NCBI RefSeq assembly: GCF_030167915.1 | Contig: NZ_JARGNB010000003.1 | Location: 186,001-250,000, forward strand | Source: Aquabacterium humicola | Lineage (GTDB): Bacteria; Pseudomonadota; Gammaproteobacteria; Burkholderiales; Burkholderiaceae_C | DNA length: 64,000 bases | Direction: 5' to 3' | Shown: piece by piece, positions 1 to 10,139 of the stretch | How the letters are laid out: the number at the start of each line of letters is the position of its first letter | Position numbering within the stretch: the stretch's first letter is position 1 | Notes under the pieces: generated by a model | What the model saw: only the letters and a program-made list of their open reading frames with translations | Databases searched by the model: none | What the model was told of the DNA's origin: nothing | Program-made: the position numbers and the translations under genes

Positions 1-1
1 G

Positions 2-139
2 ATCGGCCTGGCGATGCAGGTCGGCGAGGAGACGATCAAGTGGCACATGAAGAACCTGTTCGCGAAGCTCGATGCCGGCACGCGCAAGCAGGTGGTGCAG
101 CGCGCACGGCTGCTCGGGTTGCTGGCGGCGGCGGACTGA
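2..139 (+). CDS. LuxR-family HTH regulator, C-terminal fragment
   Basis: Only the last 45 codons lie in the window. They read as the second half of a LuxR/FixJ-type helix-turn-helix: the recognition-helix segment EETIKWHMKNLFAKL, then the closing RKQVVQRARLLGLL. This pattern (VxxHxxNxFxKL, then an RA-x-LGLL tail) is typical of LuxR and MalT-like activators. The upstream sensory or receiver part is outside the window, so the signal it responds to is unknown. It converges on the hybrid histidine kinase with only 22 bp between stop codons. Confidence 0.85.
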   Translation: MGLAMQVGEETIKWHMKNLFAKLDAGTRKQVVQRARLLGLLAAAD

Positions 140-161
140 CGCCGCCCGCGGCCGGCCGCGG

Positions 162-2570
162 CTAACCCTTCGAAGACGCGGCCACGGCCGGCGGCGCCGC
201 CGGCAGCCAGCGCAGCAGCGTGCGCAGCAGTGCATCGACATCGAAGGGCTTGGTCATGTAGTCGTTCATGCCGGCGGCCAGGCAGGCGCGGCGCACCTCG
301 TCGGTGGCGTGTGCGGTCATCGCGACGATCGGCAGCGCCGGCCGGTGCGGCTGCGCGCGCACGCGCCGCGCGACCTCGAACCCGTCCATGCCGGGCAGCT
401 CGACGTCCAGCAGCACCAGGTCCACCGGCGTCGACGCCAGCAGCCGCAGCGCCTCGTCGCCGCTGGTGGCCACGCTGACCCGCATGTGCGCAAGCTCGCG
501 CAGCACGTGGCTGGCCAGCAGCTGGTTGAGCTCGTTGTCGTCGACCAGCAGCACATGCCGGCCGCTCAGCGGCGCCCAGTCCGCCGGGTCGGCGTGCGCG
601 GCGTCCGCCAACTCGCCGGCCGCCGGCGCGGCCACCGCCTGCAGCGGCACCTCGACGCTGAACGCGCTGCCCGCGCCGGGCGTGCTGGACGCCGCGATGC
701 GGCCGCCCATCAGCTCGACCAGCTGCCGGCTGATGGCCAGCCCGAGCCCGGTGCCGCCATAGCGCCGCGACGTCGACTCGTCGGCCTGGGTGAAGGGCCG
801 GAACAGCCGCTCCAGCTGGTCCGGCGCGATGCCGATGCCGGTGTCGACCACCGCGGCGCGCAGCAGCACGCGGCCGCCGTCGGCCGGCGCCGCCGACAGG
901 CTCAGCTCGACCTGGCCGGCCTGCGTGAACTTCACGGCGTTGCCGCACAGGTTCACCAGCACCTGGGCCAGGCGCTGGCGGTCGCCGAGCAGCCAGGCGG
1001 GCACGTCGGGCGCGACCCGCACGACGAAGTCCAGCGCCTTCTGCCGCGCCAGTACGCCGACGATGGCCTCGACGTGCGCCAGCAGCTCGGACACCGCGAA
1101 GCGCGTCGGCGCGAGCTCCAGCCGGCCGGCTTCGATCTTCGAGAAGTCGAGGATGCGGTCGATCACGCCCAGCAGCGTCTGCGCGGCCAGCGTCGCGCGG
1201 GCCAGGTGCGCGCGCTGGGGTCCGGGCAGGTCGCCGCGCTGCGCCAGCTGCAGGAAGCCGAGCACCGCGTTCATCGGCGTGCGGATCTCGTGGCTCATGT
1301 GCGCGACGAAGGCGCTCTTGGCGCGGCTGGCCGCCTCGGCCGCCGCTTGCGCCTGGCGCGAGGCTTCGACCGCCTGCTGAGGCCGCAGGTCGCGCAGCAT
1401 CGCGGTGGTCAGGCGCTGCGCGCCGCGGCCCACGCTGCTCAGCGACAGCTCCAGCGGCAGCGCGTCGCCCGACACATGCCGGCCCTCGATGCGCACGCGG
1501 CGCCCCGCGCCGTCGGCCGTCGCCGGCGACGCCACCAGCGCGTCGAGCCAGTCGGCCGTCGCCAGCGGCAGCATGCGCTGCAGCGGACCGCCCATCGCGG
1601 CCTCGGCGGACAGGCCGAAGAGCGCCTCGGCGGCGCGGTTGAAGACGACGATGCGCTGGCCGGCGTCGACCGTGACGATCGCGTCCAGCGTGCCGCCGAC
1701 CACCGCGTCGAGCTGCTGCTCGCGCTCGGCGATGCGGCGCCGGCTGTCGCGCAGCGCGTCGAACGGCCGCCGCATGCTGGCGACGAAGGTCGCGCGGTAC
1801 AGCAGCGCGTAGCCGGCCAGCTTGAACAGGTGGCCGAAGATGTTCTCGAAGTCCGACGGTTCGAGATAGGCGGTGAACGCCAGCTCGCCGATGCCGACGA
1901 CGAAGGCCGAGGTGGCCAGCAGGTAGTACTGCGGCCGGCCGCCGGCCCGCGCGCGCCGCCACAGCAGCACGGCGACGGCGAGGTTGGCCGCGCACAGCGC
2001 CACCTCGTAACCGGCCTTGAACGGCGTAACGCCCTGGCCCGGGACGAAGGTGGTCGGGAAGGCGAGTGGCGTCCACGAACCCCAGGCCACGAGGGCGGCC
2101 GCGACGGCGATCCCGCCGACCAGCGCGGGACGCCGCGGCAGCCGCAGGCCGAAGCCGAGCGCGGCCAGCGTGGCGACCTCGGCGCTGCGCCCCATCAGCC
2201 AGAAGAAGATCGCCCGCGGCGTCGAGGCCGGGCCGAGCAGCGGCGGCATGCCGGCGTAGGTCAGCGCGTGCACGAGGTCGCACACCCCGACGACGAGGAA
2301 GCCGGCCATCAGCACATGCCCGGCGCCGGCGCCATCGCCCTCGAAGGCATGCCAGCCGACGGCGACGATCAGCGCCGCCACCACCACCGCCACCAGCTCC
2401 AGCGCCAGGTGCACCGACAGCATGCTGGTGCCTTCGTGCGACCACTGCGTGAACGGCGGCGCGGCCATCATCACGGCCAGCGCCAGCAGCGCCAGCAGCG
2501 CCAGCAGGCCGACGGCCGAGCACGCGCGCACCAGCCGCCGTTCTTCGGTGCTGCGGTCGCTGGGGGCCAT
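162..2570 (-). CDS. Membrane hybrid sensor histidine kinase (MASE3-PAS-HisKA-HATPase-REC)
   Basis: About 802 residues. The N-terminal ~250 residues form a multi-pass membrane sensor ending FENIFGHLFKLAGYALLYRA, which resembles the MASE3 sensor domain. A PAS domain follows (DAIVTVDAGQRIVVFNRAAEALFG). The kinase core has the H-box SHEIRTPMN, the N-box NLCGNAVKFT and the glycine boxes DTGIGIA and GGTGLGLAI. A receiver domain closes the protein, with acidic pocket VDDNE, acceptor in LLDVELPGMDG and conserved Lys in TKPFD. There is no C-terminal HPt domain, so phosphate must pass to a separate HPt or regulator. The chosen start is MAPSDRS; MLRM three codons upstream is equally possible because neither has a strong ribosome site. 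The ligand is unknown. Confidence 0.9.
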   Translation of the reverse strand: MAPSDRSTEERRLVRACSAVGLLALLALLALAVMMAAPPFTQWSHEGTSMLSVHLALELVAVVVAALIVAVGWHAFEGDGAGAGHVLMAGFLVVGVCDLVHALTYAGMPPLLGPASTPRAIFFWLMGRSAEVATLAALGFGLRLPRRPALVGGIAVAAALVAWGSWTPLAFPTTFVPGQGVTPFKAGYEVALCAANLAVAVLLWRRARAGGRPQYYLLATSAFVVGIGELAFTAYLEPSDFENIFGHLFKLAGYALLYRATFVASMRRPFDALRDSRRRIAEREQQLDAVVGGTLDAIVTVDAGQRIVVFNRAAEALFGLSAEAAMGGPLQRMLPLATADWLDALVASPATADGAGRRVRIEGRHVSGDALPLELSLSSVGRGAQRLTTAMLRDLRPQQAVEASRQAQAAAEAASRAKSAFVAHMSHEIRTPMNAVLGFLQLAQRGDLPGPQRAHLARATLAAQTLLGVIDRILDFSKIEAGRLELAPTRFAVSELLAHVEAIVGVLARQKALDFVVRVAPDVPAWLLGDRQRLAQVLVNLCGNAVKFTQAGQVELSLSAAPADGGRVLLRAAVVDTGIGIAPDQLERLFRPFTQADESTSRRYGGTGLGLAISRQLVELMGGRIAASSTPGAGSAFSVEVPLQAVAAPAAGELADAAHADPADWAPLSGRHVLLVDDNELNQLLASHVLRELAHMRVSVATSGDEALRLLASTPVDLVLLDVELPGMDGFEVARRVRAQPHRPALPIVAMTAHATDEVRRACLAAGMNDYMTKPFDVDALLRTLLRWLPAAPPAVAASSKG

Positions 2571-2652
2571 CCGGAGCATCTTGCCGCAAAGCGGCGTTCT
2601 CGGCAGTCGGGCCCGGCGCGCCGGGCGGCGTGGCGTCGTTCGCCGCCAACGC

Positions 2653-2684
2653 CGGCGGCCCCCCTCTCGCCTGGGGGGCCGCCG
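2653..2684. repeat. C-run/G-run hairpin, copy 1
   Basis: A perfect 12-bp inverted repeat (CGGCGGCCCCCC and its complement) with an 8-nt loop TCTCGCCT lies between the hybrid kinase promoter and the next minus-strand gene. There is no T-tract. Similar CCCCC-loop-GGGGG hairpins occur at 3258, 10087 and 29180, all intergenic, so this is probably a dispersed element or a tract-less terminator. Confidence 0.6.
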
Positions 2685-2745
2685 CACTTGACATGGATCT
2701 AGTCTGCGGCGGGCCGCCCACGGGCACGTCGTGCCGCCCCGGCCG

Positions 2746-3177
2746 TCATTCGGCGTCCGGGCGGCGCGGCGCCGCCTGTGATTGCCGGGCGTAGGCGAGG
2801 GCATCCGACAGCCGGTCGTAGCGGTAGCCTTCGAAGCGGTAGATGCGATCGACCAGTTCGACGCCGAGCGTGCCCATCAGGGTCCGCTGCGCATCGGTGG
2901 GCGGGCTGAAGGCCGCGGGCGCCAGCAAGGTGTTGCTGCGCTCGAACTGCGGTCGCGACACCATCAGGCTGGCATAGGCCATCGCATCCGCCAGGTGGTC
3001 GTAGCGGAAGCCGTTGTACAGGTACTGCGCGCCGTCGAAGCTGACGAGCAGCGTCTTCATGCGGCGTTCCTGGTCGTCGGCGGCCGACGGCGCGGCGGGT
3101 GCGCCTTCGCTGGTGAAGAGCTCCTGCGCGGCCGCGTCCTGGCGCTCGTCGGTGGTCCTGCGGGGTGTTCGCGACAT
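2746..3177 (-). CDS. Hypothetical protein with a duplicated GYRYDxLxDAxAYA motif
   Basis: About 143 residues with no signal peptide or membrane segment. The charged N-terminal ~40 residues look disordered. After them come two related segments, NGFRYDHLADAMAYASL and EGYRYDRLSDALAYARQ, separated by about 50 residues. The 14-residue cores agree at ten positions, which indicates an internal duplication of a small helical unit. An internal start at MKTLLVSFDG would leave a compact protein holding both repeats, so the annotated N terminus is uncertain. I do not recognise a named family. It is divergent from the dioxygenase gene. Confidence 0.65.
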   Translation of the reverse strand: MSRTPRRTTDERQDAAAQELFTSEGAPAAPSAADDQERRMKTLLVSFDGAQYLYNGFRYDHLADAMAYASLMVSRPQFERSNTLLAPAAFSPPTDAQRTLMGTLGVELVDRIYRFEGYRYDRLSDALAYARQSQAAPRRPDAE

Positions 3178-3257
3178 GGCCGCCTCACTGCTGCAATGGG
3201 CGACTGTGCGCCGCAACGCCGCCGCGGGTCTGTTCGGGAGCGCACGCCGAGCGCCGC

Positions 3258-3281
3258 ACCCCCCCTCCGCGATGGGGGGGT
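3258..3281. repeat. C-run/G-run hairpin, copy 2
   Basis: An 8-bp inverted repeat (A followed by seven C, and its complement) with an 8-nt loop TCCGCGAT sits between the small duplicated-motif gene and the dioxygenase gene. It may form a hairpin in the leader of the plus-strand catabolic run. Confidence 0.5.
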
Positions 3282-3339
3282 CCGGCAGGGGGTGTCTTCC
3301 TACGATGACATCAACCCCTCGAATCCGGAGACCCGCGTG

Positions 3340-4266
3340 ATGTCCTCCTCCACCGCCCCGGCCGCCATCGCCGCCTCTGCCATGCCCGCGGTCGTGCGCG
3401 CCGCCTCGCTCGGCTCGATGCACGCGGAACCGCTGACCTGCGCGATCGGCGCCGAAGTGTCCGGCGTGCACCTGGGCGCCGCCGCGCGCGACGCCGGCAC
3501 GATGGCCGAGATCCGCGCGCTGCTGCTGAAGCACCGCGTGCTGTTCTTCCGCGGCCAGGACATTCACCGTGCCGAGCACGTCGCCTTCGCGCGCCACTTC
3601 GGCGAGCTGGAGGACCACCCGGTGGCCGGCAGCGACCCCGAGCATCCGGGGCTGGTGCGCATCTACAAGTCGCCCGACACGCCGAACGACCGCTACGAGA
3701 ACGCCTGGCACACCGACGCCACCTGGCGCGAGAAGCCGCCCTTCGGCTGCGTGCTGCGCTGCGTCGAATGCCCGCCGGTGGGCGGCGACACGATGTGGGC
3801 CAACATGGTGCTGGCCTACGAACGCCTGCCGGACGCGGTGAAGGCGCAGATCGCCGGCCTGCGCGCCCGCCACAGCATCGAGGCCAGCTTCGGCGCCGCG
3901 ATGCCGGTCGACAAGCGCCTGGCGCTGCACGCGCAGTTCCCGGATGCCGAACACCCGGTCGTGCGCACGCATCCCGAGACCGGCGAGAAGGTGCTGTTCG
4001 TCAACGCCTTCACGACGCACTTCACCAACTTCCACACGCCGGCCAACGTGCGCGTCGGCCAGGACTACACGCACGGCGCGCCGGCGCTGCTGCAGTACCT
4101 CGTCAGCCAGGCGCTGATCCCCGAGTACCAGGTGCGCTGGCGCTGGCGCCGCAACGACGTGGCGATGTGGGACAACCGATCGACCCAGCACTACGCGGTG
4201 ATGGACTACCCGCCGTGCCACCGAAAGATGGAACGTGCGGGCATCGTCGGCGACACGCCGTTCTGA
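3340..4266 (+). CDS. TauD/TfdA-family 2-oxoglutarate-dependent dioxygenase
   Basis: 308 residues, the usual size for the family. The Fe(II) ligands are visible: H124 and D126 in AWHTDATW, and the distal H284 in STQHYAVMDY, followed by the 2-oxoglutarate-binding arginine near R295. Such enzymes hydroxylate a substrate next to a heteroatom (taurine, 2,4-D, carnitine precursors) while converting 2-oxoglutarate to succinate and CO2. The start is set by GGAG about 9 bp upstream of ATG. It is the first gene of a co-directional run with a beta-keto acid cleavage enzyme, a ligase and transporters, so a catabolic opening step is likely. The substrate cannot be read from the sequence. Confidence 0.9.
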   Translation: MSSSTAPAAIAASAMPAVVRAASLGSMHAEPLTCAIGAEVSGVHLGAAARDAGTMAEIRALLLKHRVLFFRGQDIHRAEHVAFARHFGELEDHPVAGSDPEHPGLVRIYKSPDTPNDRYENAWHTDATWREKPPFGCVLRCVECPPVGGDTMWANMVLAYERLPDAVKAQIAGLRARHSIEASFGAAMPVDKRLALHAQFPDAEHPVVRTHPETGEKVLFVNAFTTHFTNFHTPANVRVGQDYTHGAPALLQYLVSQALIPEYQVRWRWRRNDVAMWDNRSTQHYAVMDYPPCHRKMERAGIVGDTPF

Positions 4267-4309
4267 CGCCTCCCTCCCCGAACCCCAACTTCCGAAAGAC
4301 GCAGCCACC

Positions 4310-5368
4310 ATGAACTTCCTCGACGGATCGCTGTTCCCCGAGAACCAGGACAAGCTGGTCATCACCGCCGCGCCCTATGGCCCCGAGTGGATCCCCTCGG
4401 ACTTCCCCGAAGACATTCCGGTGACGATGGCAGAACAGGTGCAGAAGGCGGTGGACTGCTGGAACGCCGGCGCCACCGTGCTGCACCTGCATGTGCGCGA
4501 GCTCGACGGCTCTGGGTCCAAGCGGCTGTCGAAGTTCAACGAGCTGATCGCCGGCGTGCGCAAGGCCGTGCCCGAGATGATCATCCAGGTCGGCGGCTCG
4601 ATCTCGTTCGCGCCGGAAGGCGAGGGCGCCGACGCCAAGTGGCTCAGCGACGACACCCGCCACATGCTGGCCGAGCTCGACCCGAAGCCGGACCAGGTGA
4701 CGGTGACCGTCAACACCACGCAGATGAACGTGCTCGAGCACATGGAGGCCGCCGACGTCGCCGGCACCTCGCTGGCCGAGCCGCAGAACCGCGCCGCCTA
4801 CCGCGAGATGGTCGTGCCCTCGGGCCCGGGCTTCATCGAGGAGCACGTGAAGCGCCTGTCGGCGCGCGGCATCCAGAGCGCGTTCCAGTTCTACAACATC
4901 AACAGCTACGAGACCGTCGAGCGGCTGATGCGCCGCGGCGTCTACAAGGGCCCGCTGGTGATGAACTGGGTCGCGATCAGTGGCGGCATGGACGCGCCGA
5001 ACGTCTACAACCTGTCGAACTTCCTGCGCGCGATCCCCGACGGCGCGGTGCTGACGGTGGAGAGCAGCATGCGCAACGTGCTGCCGATCAACATGATCGG
5101 CATGGCGCTCGGCCTGCACGTGCGCTGCGGCATCGAGGACAACCTGTGGAACCAGGCGCGTACCGCGAAGATGGGCACGGTGCAGCAGATCGAGCAGCTG
5201 GTGCGCATCGCGCGCGAGTTCGGCCGCGAGGTGGCCACCGGCAAGGAGGCGCGCGAGATCTGCAAGATCGGCGTGTTCTACGACAGCGTCGAAGAGACGC
5301 TGGCCGCCAACGGCTTCGCGCCGAACCCGAAGGGCCGGCAGCAGGGTTACCTGCGTCAGGTGGCGTGA
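4310..5368 (+). CDS. Beta-keto acid cleavage enzyme (BKACE, DUF849)
   Basis: 352 residues. It is a TIM-barrel enzyme of the 3-keto-5-aminohexanoate cleavage family, whose members condense a beta-keto acid with acetyl-CoA to give acetoacetate and a new CoA ester. The N-terminal VITAAPYGPEW and the zinc-binding HxH in ATVLHLHVRE (H59, H61) are diagnostic, and VGGSISF and VESSMRN are typical strand ends. The start MNFLDGS is chosen over an in-frame ATG 75 bp upstream because the upstream codons overlap the dioxygenase. Only 2 bp separate it from the following hydrolase, which suggests translational coupling. The beta-keto substrate is unknown. Confidence 0.92.
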   Translation: MNFLDGSLFPENQDKLVITAAPYGPEWIPSDFPEDIPVTMAEQVQKAVDCWNAGATVLHLHVRELDGSGSKRLSKFNELIAGVRKAVPEMIIQVGGSISFAPEGEGADAKWLSDDTRHMLAELDPKPDQVTVTVNTTQMNVLEHMEAADVAGTSLAEPQNRAAYREMVVPSGPGFIEEHVKRLSARGIQSAFQFYNINSYETVERLMRRGVYKGPLVMNWVAISGGMDAPNVYNLSNFLRAIPDGAVLTVESSMRNVLPINMIGMALGLHVRCGIEDNLWNQARTAKMGTVQQIEQLVRIAREFGREVATGKEAREICKIGVFYDSVEETLAANGFAPNPKGRQQGYLRQVA

Positions 5369-5370
5369 CC

Positions 5371-5958
5371 ATGGCCCGCCAGCCGACCGTGCTGATCGTG
5401 CCGGGGCTGCGCGATCACGTCGAAGGCCACTGGCAGACGCTGCTGGCCGCCGACCTGGCGCTCGCCGGCCGGCCGGTGGTCAGCGTGCCGCCGATGGGCC
5501 GCGAGGACCTGGACTGCGCGGCGCGGGTCGCGGCGATCGACGCGGCGGCGTGCTCGATCGACGGCCCGTTGATCATCGTCGCCCACAGCGGCGGCTGCGT
5601 GATGGTGGCGCACTGGGCGCGGCAGACGACACGCGCCATCCAGGGCGCGCTGCTGGCCACGCCGCCCGATTTCGAGCGCCCGCTGCCCGACGGCTATCCG
5701 ACGCTCGCCGCCTTGCGCGCCGGCGGCTGGCTGCCGGTGCCGCGCGTGCCGCTGCCCTTCGACAGTCTGGTGATCGCCAGCCGCAACGACCCGCTGGCGG
5801 GTTTCGAGCGCACCGCCGAGCTGGCGTGGTGCTGGAACAGCCGGCTCGTCGACATGGGCCACGTCGGCCACCTGAACCCGGCCTCCGGCCACGGCCGCTG
5901 GCCGCTGGCCGAGCTGTTCATCGAGCACTTCACGAACGTGCCGGCCGCCACGGCCTGA
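5371..5958 (+). CDS. RBBP9/YdeN-type small alpha/beta hydrolase
   Basis: 195 residues. It has an alpha/beta hydrolase core of the compact RBBP9 type: VLIVPGLRDHVEGHWQ at the N terminus, nucleophile serine in IIVAHSGGC, acidic residue in ASRNDPLAGF, and histidine in the family signature GHLNPASGHGRWP. Members are cytoplasmic serine hydrolases with poorly known substrates. It starts 2 bp after the BKACE stop and presumably works in the same pathway, perhaps on an ester or thioester intermediate. Confidence 0.85.
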   Translation: MARQPTVLIVPGLRDHVEGHWQTLLAADLALAGRPVVSVPPMGREDLDCAARVAAIDAAACSIDGPLIIVAHSGGCVMVAHWARQTTRAIQGALLATPPDFERPLPDGYPTLAALRAGGWLPVPRVPLPFDSLVIASRNDPLAGFERTAELAWCWNSRLVDMGHVGHLNPASGHGRWPLAELFIEHFTNVPAATA

Positions 5959-5988
5959 GCACGACCGAACACTCCAGGAGACGAGACC

Positions 5989-6981
5989 ATGGCCCACGCC
6001 ATCCGATTGCACGAGACCGGCGGTGCCGAGGTGTTGACGCTGCAGACCGTCGAGGTCGGCGAGCCCGGCCCCGGCCAGGCGCGCGTGCGCCACAGCTACG
6101 TGGCGGTGAACTTCATCGACATCTACTTCCGCACCGGACGCTACCCGATGCCGCTGCCCAACGGGCTGGGCTCGGACGCGGTCGGCCTCGTCGAGGCGGT
6201 GGGCGAGGGCGTGGACTGCGTGCGCCCCGGCGACCGCGTCGGCTACCTGCTGGGGCCGCAGGGCGCGTACAGCGACGTGCGGCTGATGCCGGCGGAGGTG
6301 CTGATTCCGCTGCCTTCCGATGTGAGCGACAGCACGGCCGCCACGCTGATGATGAAGGGCCTGACCGCGCAGTACCTGTTCCGCCAGGTCTACCCGCTGT
6401 CCGGCGGCGAGACCATCCTGTACCACGCGGCGGCCGGCGGGGTCGGCCTGGTCGCCTGCCAGTGGGCGCGCGCGCTCGGCGTCACGATGATCGGCACCGT
6501 GTCGACCGACGAGAAGGCGGCCGTGGCGCGGGCCCACGGCTGCGCGCACGTGATCGTCACCGGGGGCCTGACGCCCGAGGAACTGGCGCGCGAGATCCCG
6601 AAGCAGGTGCGCGAGATCACGCAAGGCCGCGGCGTGCCGGTGGTCTACGACTCGGTCGGCAAGGACACGCTGGAAGCCTCGCTGAACAGCCTGCAGCCGC
6701 GCGGCTCGCTGGTCAGCAACGGCACCAGCTCGGGCCCGGTGGTGATCGACACGATGCAGCTGGCGATGAAGGGCTCGCTGTGGGTCACGCGGCCGGCGAT
6801 GGTGCACTACGCGATGCCGCGCGCCAACATGCTGGCGATGGCCGACGAGCTGTTCGGCCTGGTCAGGGCCGGCCACATCCGCAGCGAGCCGAGCCAGGTG
6901 TTCGCGCTGGCCGACGCGGCCGAGGCGCACCGCGCGCTCGAATCGCGCCGCACCACCGGCGCCACCGTGCTGGTGCCCTGA
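5989..6981 (+). CDS. NADPH:quinone oxidoreductase (zinc-free MDR family)
   Basis: 330 residues. It is a medium-chain dehydrogenase/reductase of the QOR type. The N-terminal catalytic domain has HSYVAVNFIDIYFRTGRY and LGSDAVGLVEAVG without zinc-ligand cysteines. The Rossmann domain has the nucleotide-binding segment YHAAAGGVGLVACQWA. The family reduces quinones or alpha,beta-unsaturated carbonyls using NADPH. AGGAG is placed 10 bp before ATG. It sits in the catabolic run 30 bp after the small hydrolase and 37 bp before the MFS gene; an enoyl reduction step is possible but unproven. Confidence 0.92.
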   Translation: MAHAIRLHETGGAEVLTLQTVEVGEPGPGQARVRHSYVAVNFIDIYFRTGRYPMPLPNGLGSDAVGLVEAVGEGVDCVRPGDRVGYLLGPQGAYSDVRLMPAEVLIPLPSDVSDSTAATLMMKGLTAQYLFRQVYPLSGGETILYHAAAGGVGLVACQWARALGVTMIGTVSTDEKAAVARAHGCAHVIVTGGLTPEELAREIPKQVREITQGRGVPVVYDSVGKDTLEASLNSLQPRGSLVSNGTSSGPVVIDTMQLAMKGSLWVTRPAMVHYAMPRANMLAMADELFGLVRAGHIRSEPSQVFALADAAEAHRALESRRTTGATVLVP

Positions 6982-7018
6982 GCCCGCCCCGCCTGCCAAC
7001 GCCCGAAAGGAGCGTGCG

Positions 7019-8398
7019 ATGAACCTGCACGACGCACCCGGCCGCCCGAACCCCGACCAGTACCTGCACGGCCGCGGCGCCGCGTGGTTCGCCTTCTCGA
7101 TGACGCTGGGGCTGATGGTGGTCGACTACGTCGATCGCCAGGTCATCGTCTCGCTGTTCCCCTACATGAAGCGCGACTGGGGGCTGTCGGACAAGCAGCT
7201 CGGCGCGCTGGTCTCGGTGGTGTCGATCACCGTCGCGCTCGGCGCGCTGCCGGTGGCGCTGTTCGCCGACCGCGCCAGCCGCGTCAAGAGCATCGTCGCG
7301 ATGGCCGCGGTGTGGAGCGTGGCCACCATCTCCTGCATGTTCACGCGCGGCTATGGCCAGCTGCTGGCCGCGCGTGCCATGGTCGGCCTCGGCGAAGCCG
7401 GCTACGGCTCGGTCGGCGCGGCCTTGATCGCCAGCCACTTCCCGGCGCGGCTGCGCGGTGCGCTGCTGGCCGGCTTCTTCGCGTCGGCCTCGATCGGCTC
7501 GGTGCTCGGCGTGATGCTGGGCGGTCTGATCGCCGCGCGCTGGGGCTGGCAGGCGGCCTTCGGCGTCGTCGGCGTGCCGGGGCTGCTGCTGGCGCTGCTG
7601 TACCTGAAGGTGCGCGACTACCGCACGGTGGCGCTGACGCCGCGCCTGGAGCGCGCGACGCAGTCGGCCACCGCGACGATGCGCGCCATCGCGCAGCGCC
7701 TGCTGCAGTCGCGCACGATGCTGTGGGTGTGCATCGGCGGCGCGGCGCAGCTGGTCGTGGTCTCGGCCGTGTGGTCGTGGCTGCCGAGCTGGCTCAACCG
7801 CGTGCACGGCATCGAGCCAGCGCGCGCCGCGGTGATGGCCGCCGGCGTGGTGCTGTGCGGCGCGGTCGGCAGCGTGCTGTGGGGCGCCGTGGTGGACCGC
7901 GCCGGTGCCCGCCGGCCGCGCGCGAAGCTGCAGCTGCTGGCGACGCTGTGCCTGGTGTCGCTGGTGGTGCTGGTGGCGGCTTTCGGTCTGCCGAAGCTCG
8001 GCGTGCTGCTGACCGCCGGCCAGCAGTACGCACTGATCGCCGTCGGCGGCCTGCTGATGACCTGCAGCGTCGGCCCGGTGTCGGCCATCGTCATCGACGT
8101 CGTGCATCCCGGCGTGCGGGCCACCGGCGCCTCGGTGCTGGCGCTGTTCCAGAACCTGTTCGGCCTGGCCGCCGGTCCGTTCATCGCCGGCCTGCTGTCC
8201 GACCGCTTCGACCTGAACACCGCGCTCGCCGTGATGCCGGCCTTCAGCGTGCTGGCCGCCGGGGCCTTCTGGCGGGGCACGGCGACCTATGAAGGCGACC
8301 TGCGCCGCTGCGCGGACGCCACGGCCGAGACCGCCGCCGCGCTCGACGCATGCGCCGCTGCGCCGGCTTCCCCGCTGCCGCAGCGTGCGGCCGCCTGA
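7019..8398 (+). CDS. MFS transporter (anion:cation symporter-like)
   Basis: 459 residues with about twelve hydrophobic segments. The first helix contains VVDYVDRQVIVSLFPYM and the loop after helix 2 has ALFADRASR, a form of the MFS loop 2-3 motif; the arrangement resembles ACS-family organic-anion symporters. It is likely the inner-membrane importer for the compound degraded by the neighbouring enzymes. AAAGGAG lies just upstream of ATG. The C-terminal ~30 residues are Ala-rich and probably disordered in the cytoplasm. The substrate is inferred only from context. Confidence 0.9.
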   Translation: MNLHDAPGRPNPDQYLHGRGAAWFAFSMTLGLMVVDYVDRQVIVSLFPYMKRDWGLSDKQLGALVSVVSITVALGALPVALFADRASRVKSIVAMAAVWSVATISCMFTRGYGQLLAARAMVGLGEAGYGSVGAALIASHFPARLRGALLAGFFASASIGSVLGVMLGGLIAARWGWQAAFGVVGVPGLLLALLYLKVRDYRTVALTPRLERATQSATATMRAIAQRLLQSRTMLWVCIGGAAQLVVVSAVWSWLPSWLNRVHGIEPARAAVMAAGVVLCGAVGSVLWGAVVDRAGARRPRAKLQLLATLCLVSLVVLVAAFGLPKLGVLLTAGQQYALIAVGGLLMTCSVGPVSAIVIDVVHPGVRATGASVLALFQNLFGLAAGPFIAGLLSDRFDLNTALAVMPAFSVLAAGAFWRGTATYEGDLRRCADATAETAAALDACAAAPASPLPQRAAA

Positions 8399-8422
8399 CG
8401 TCTCATTCCAACGGAGTCCATC

Positions 8423-10063
<1,641 letters not shown>

Positions 10064-10086
10064 CGCTGGTGCGGCGATCGCCTTCG

Positions 10087-10105
10087 CCCCCTCTTCGGCA
10101 GGGGG
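10087..10105. repeat. C-run/G-run hairpin, copy 3
   Basis: Five C, loop TCTTCGGCA, then at least five G, in the 76-bp gap between the ligase and the YeiH gene. It resembles the other intergenic copies and may mark a transcript boundary or attenuate the downstream genes. Confidence 0.45.
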
Positions 10106-10139
10106 GTCGGGGCGGCCGTTGCGCGTACGCTGGCAACCC

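Noticed and set aside
3130-3200. A fifth CACAGT promoter, reverse strand upstream of the small duplicated-motif gene
   Set aside because: CACAGT is present about 20 bp before the start, but no 11-bp direct repeat lies upstream of it.
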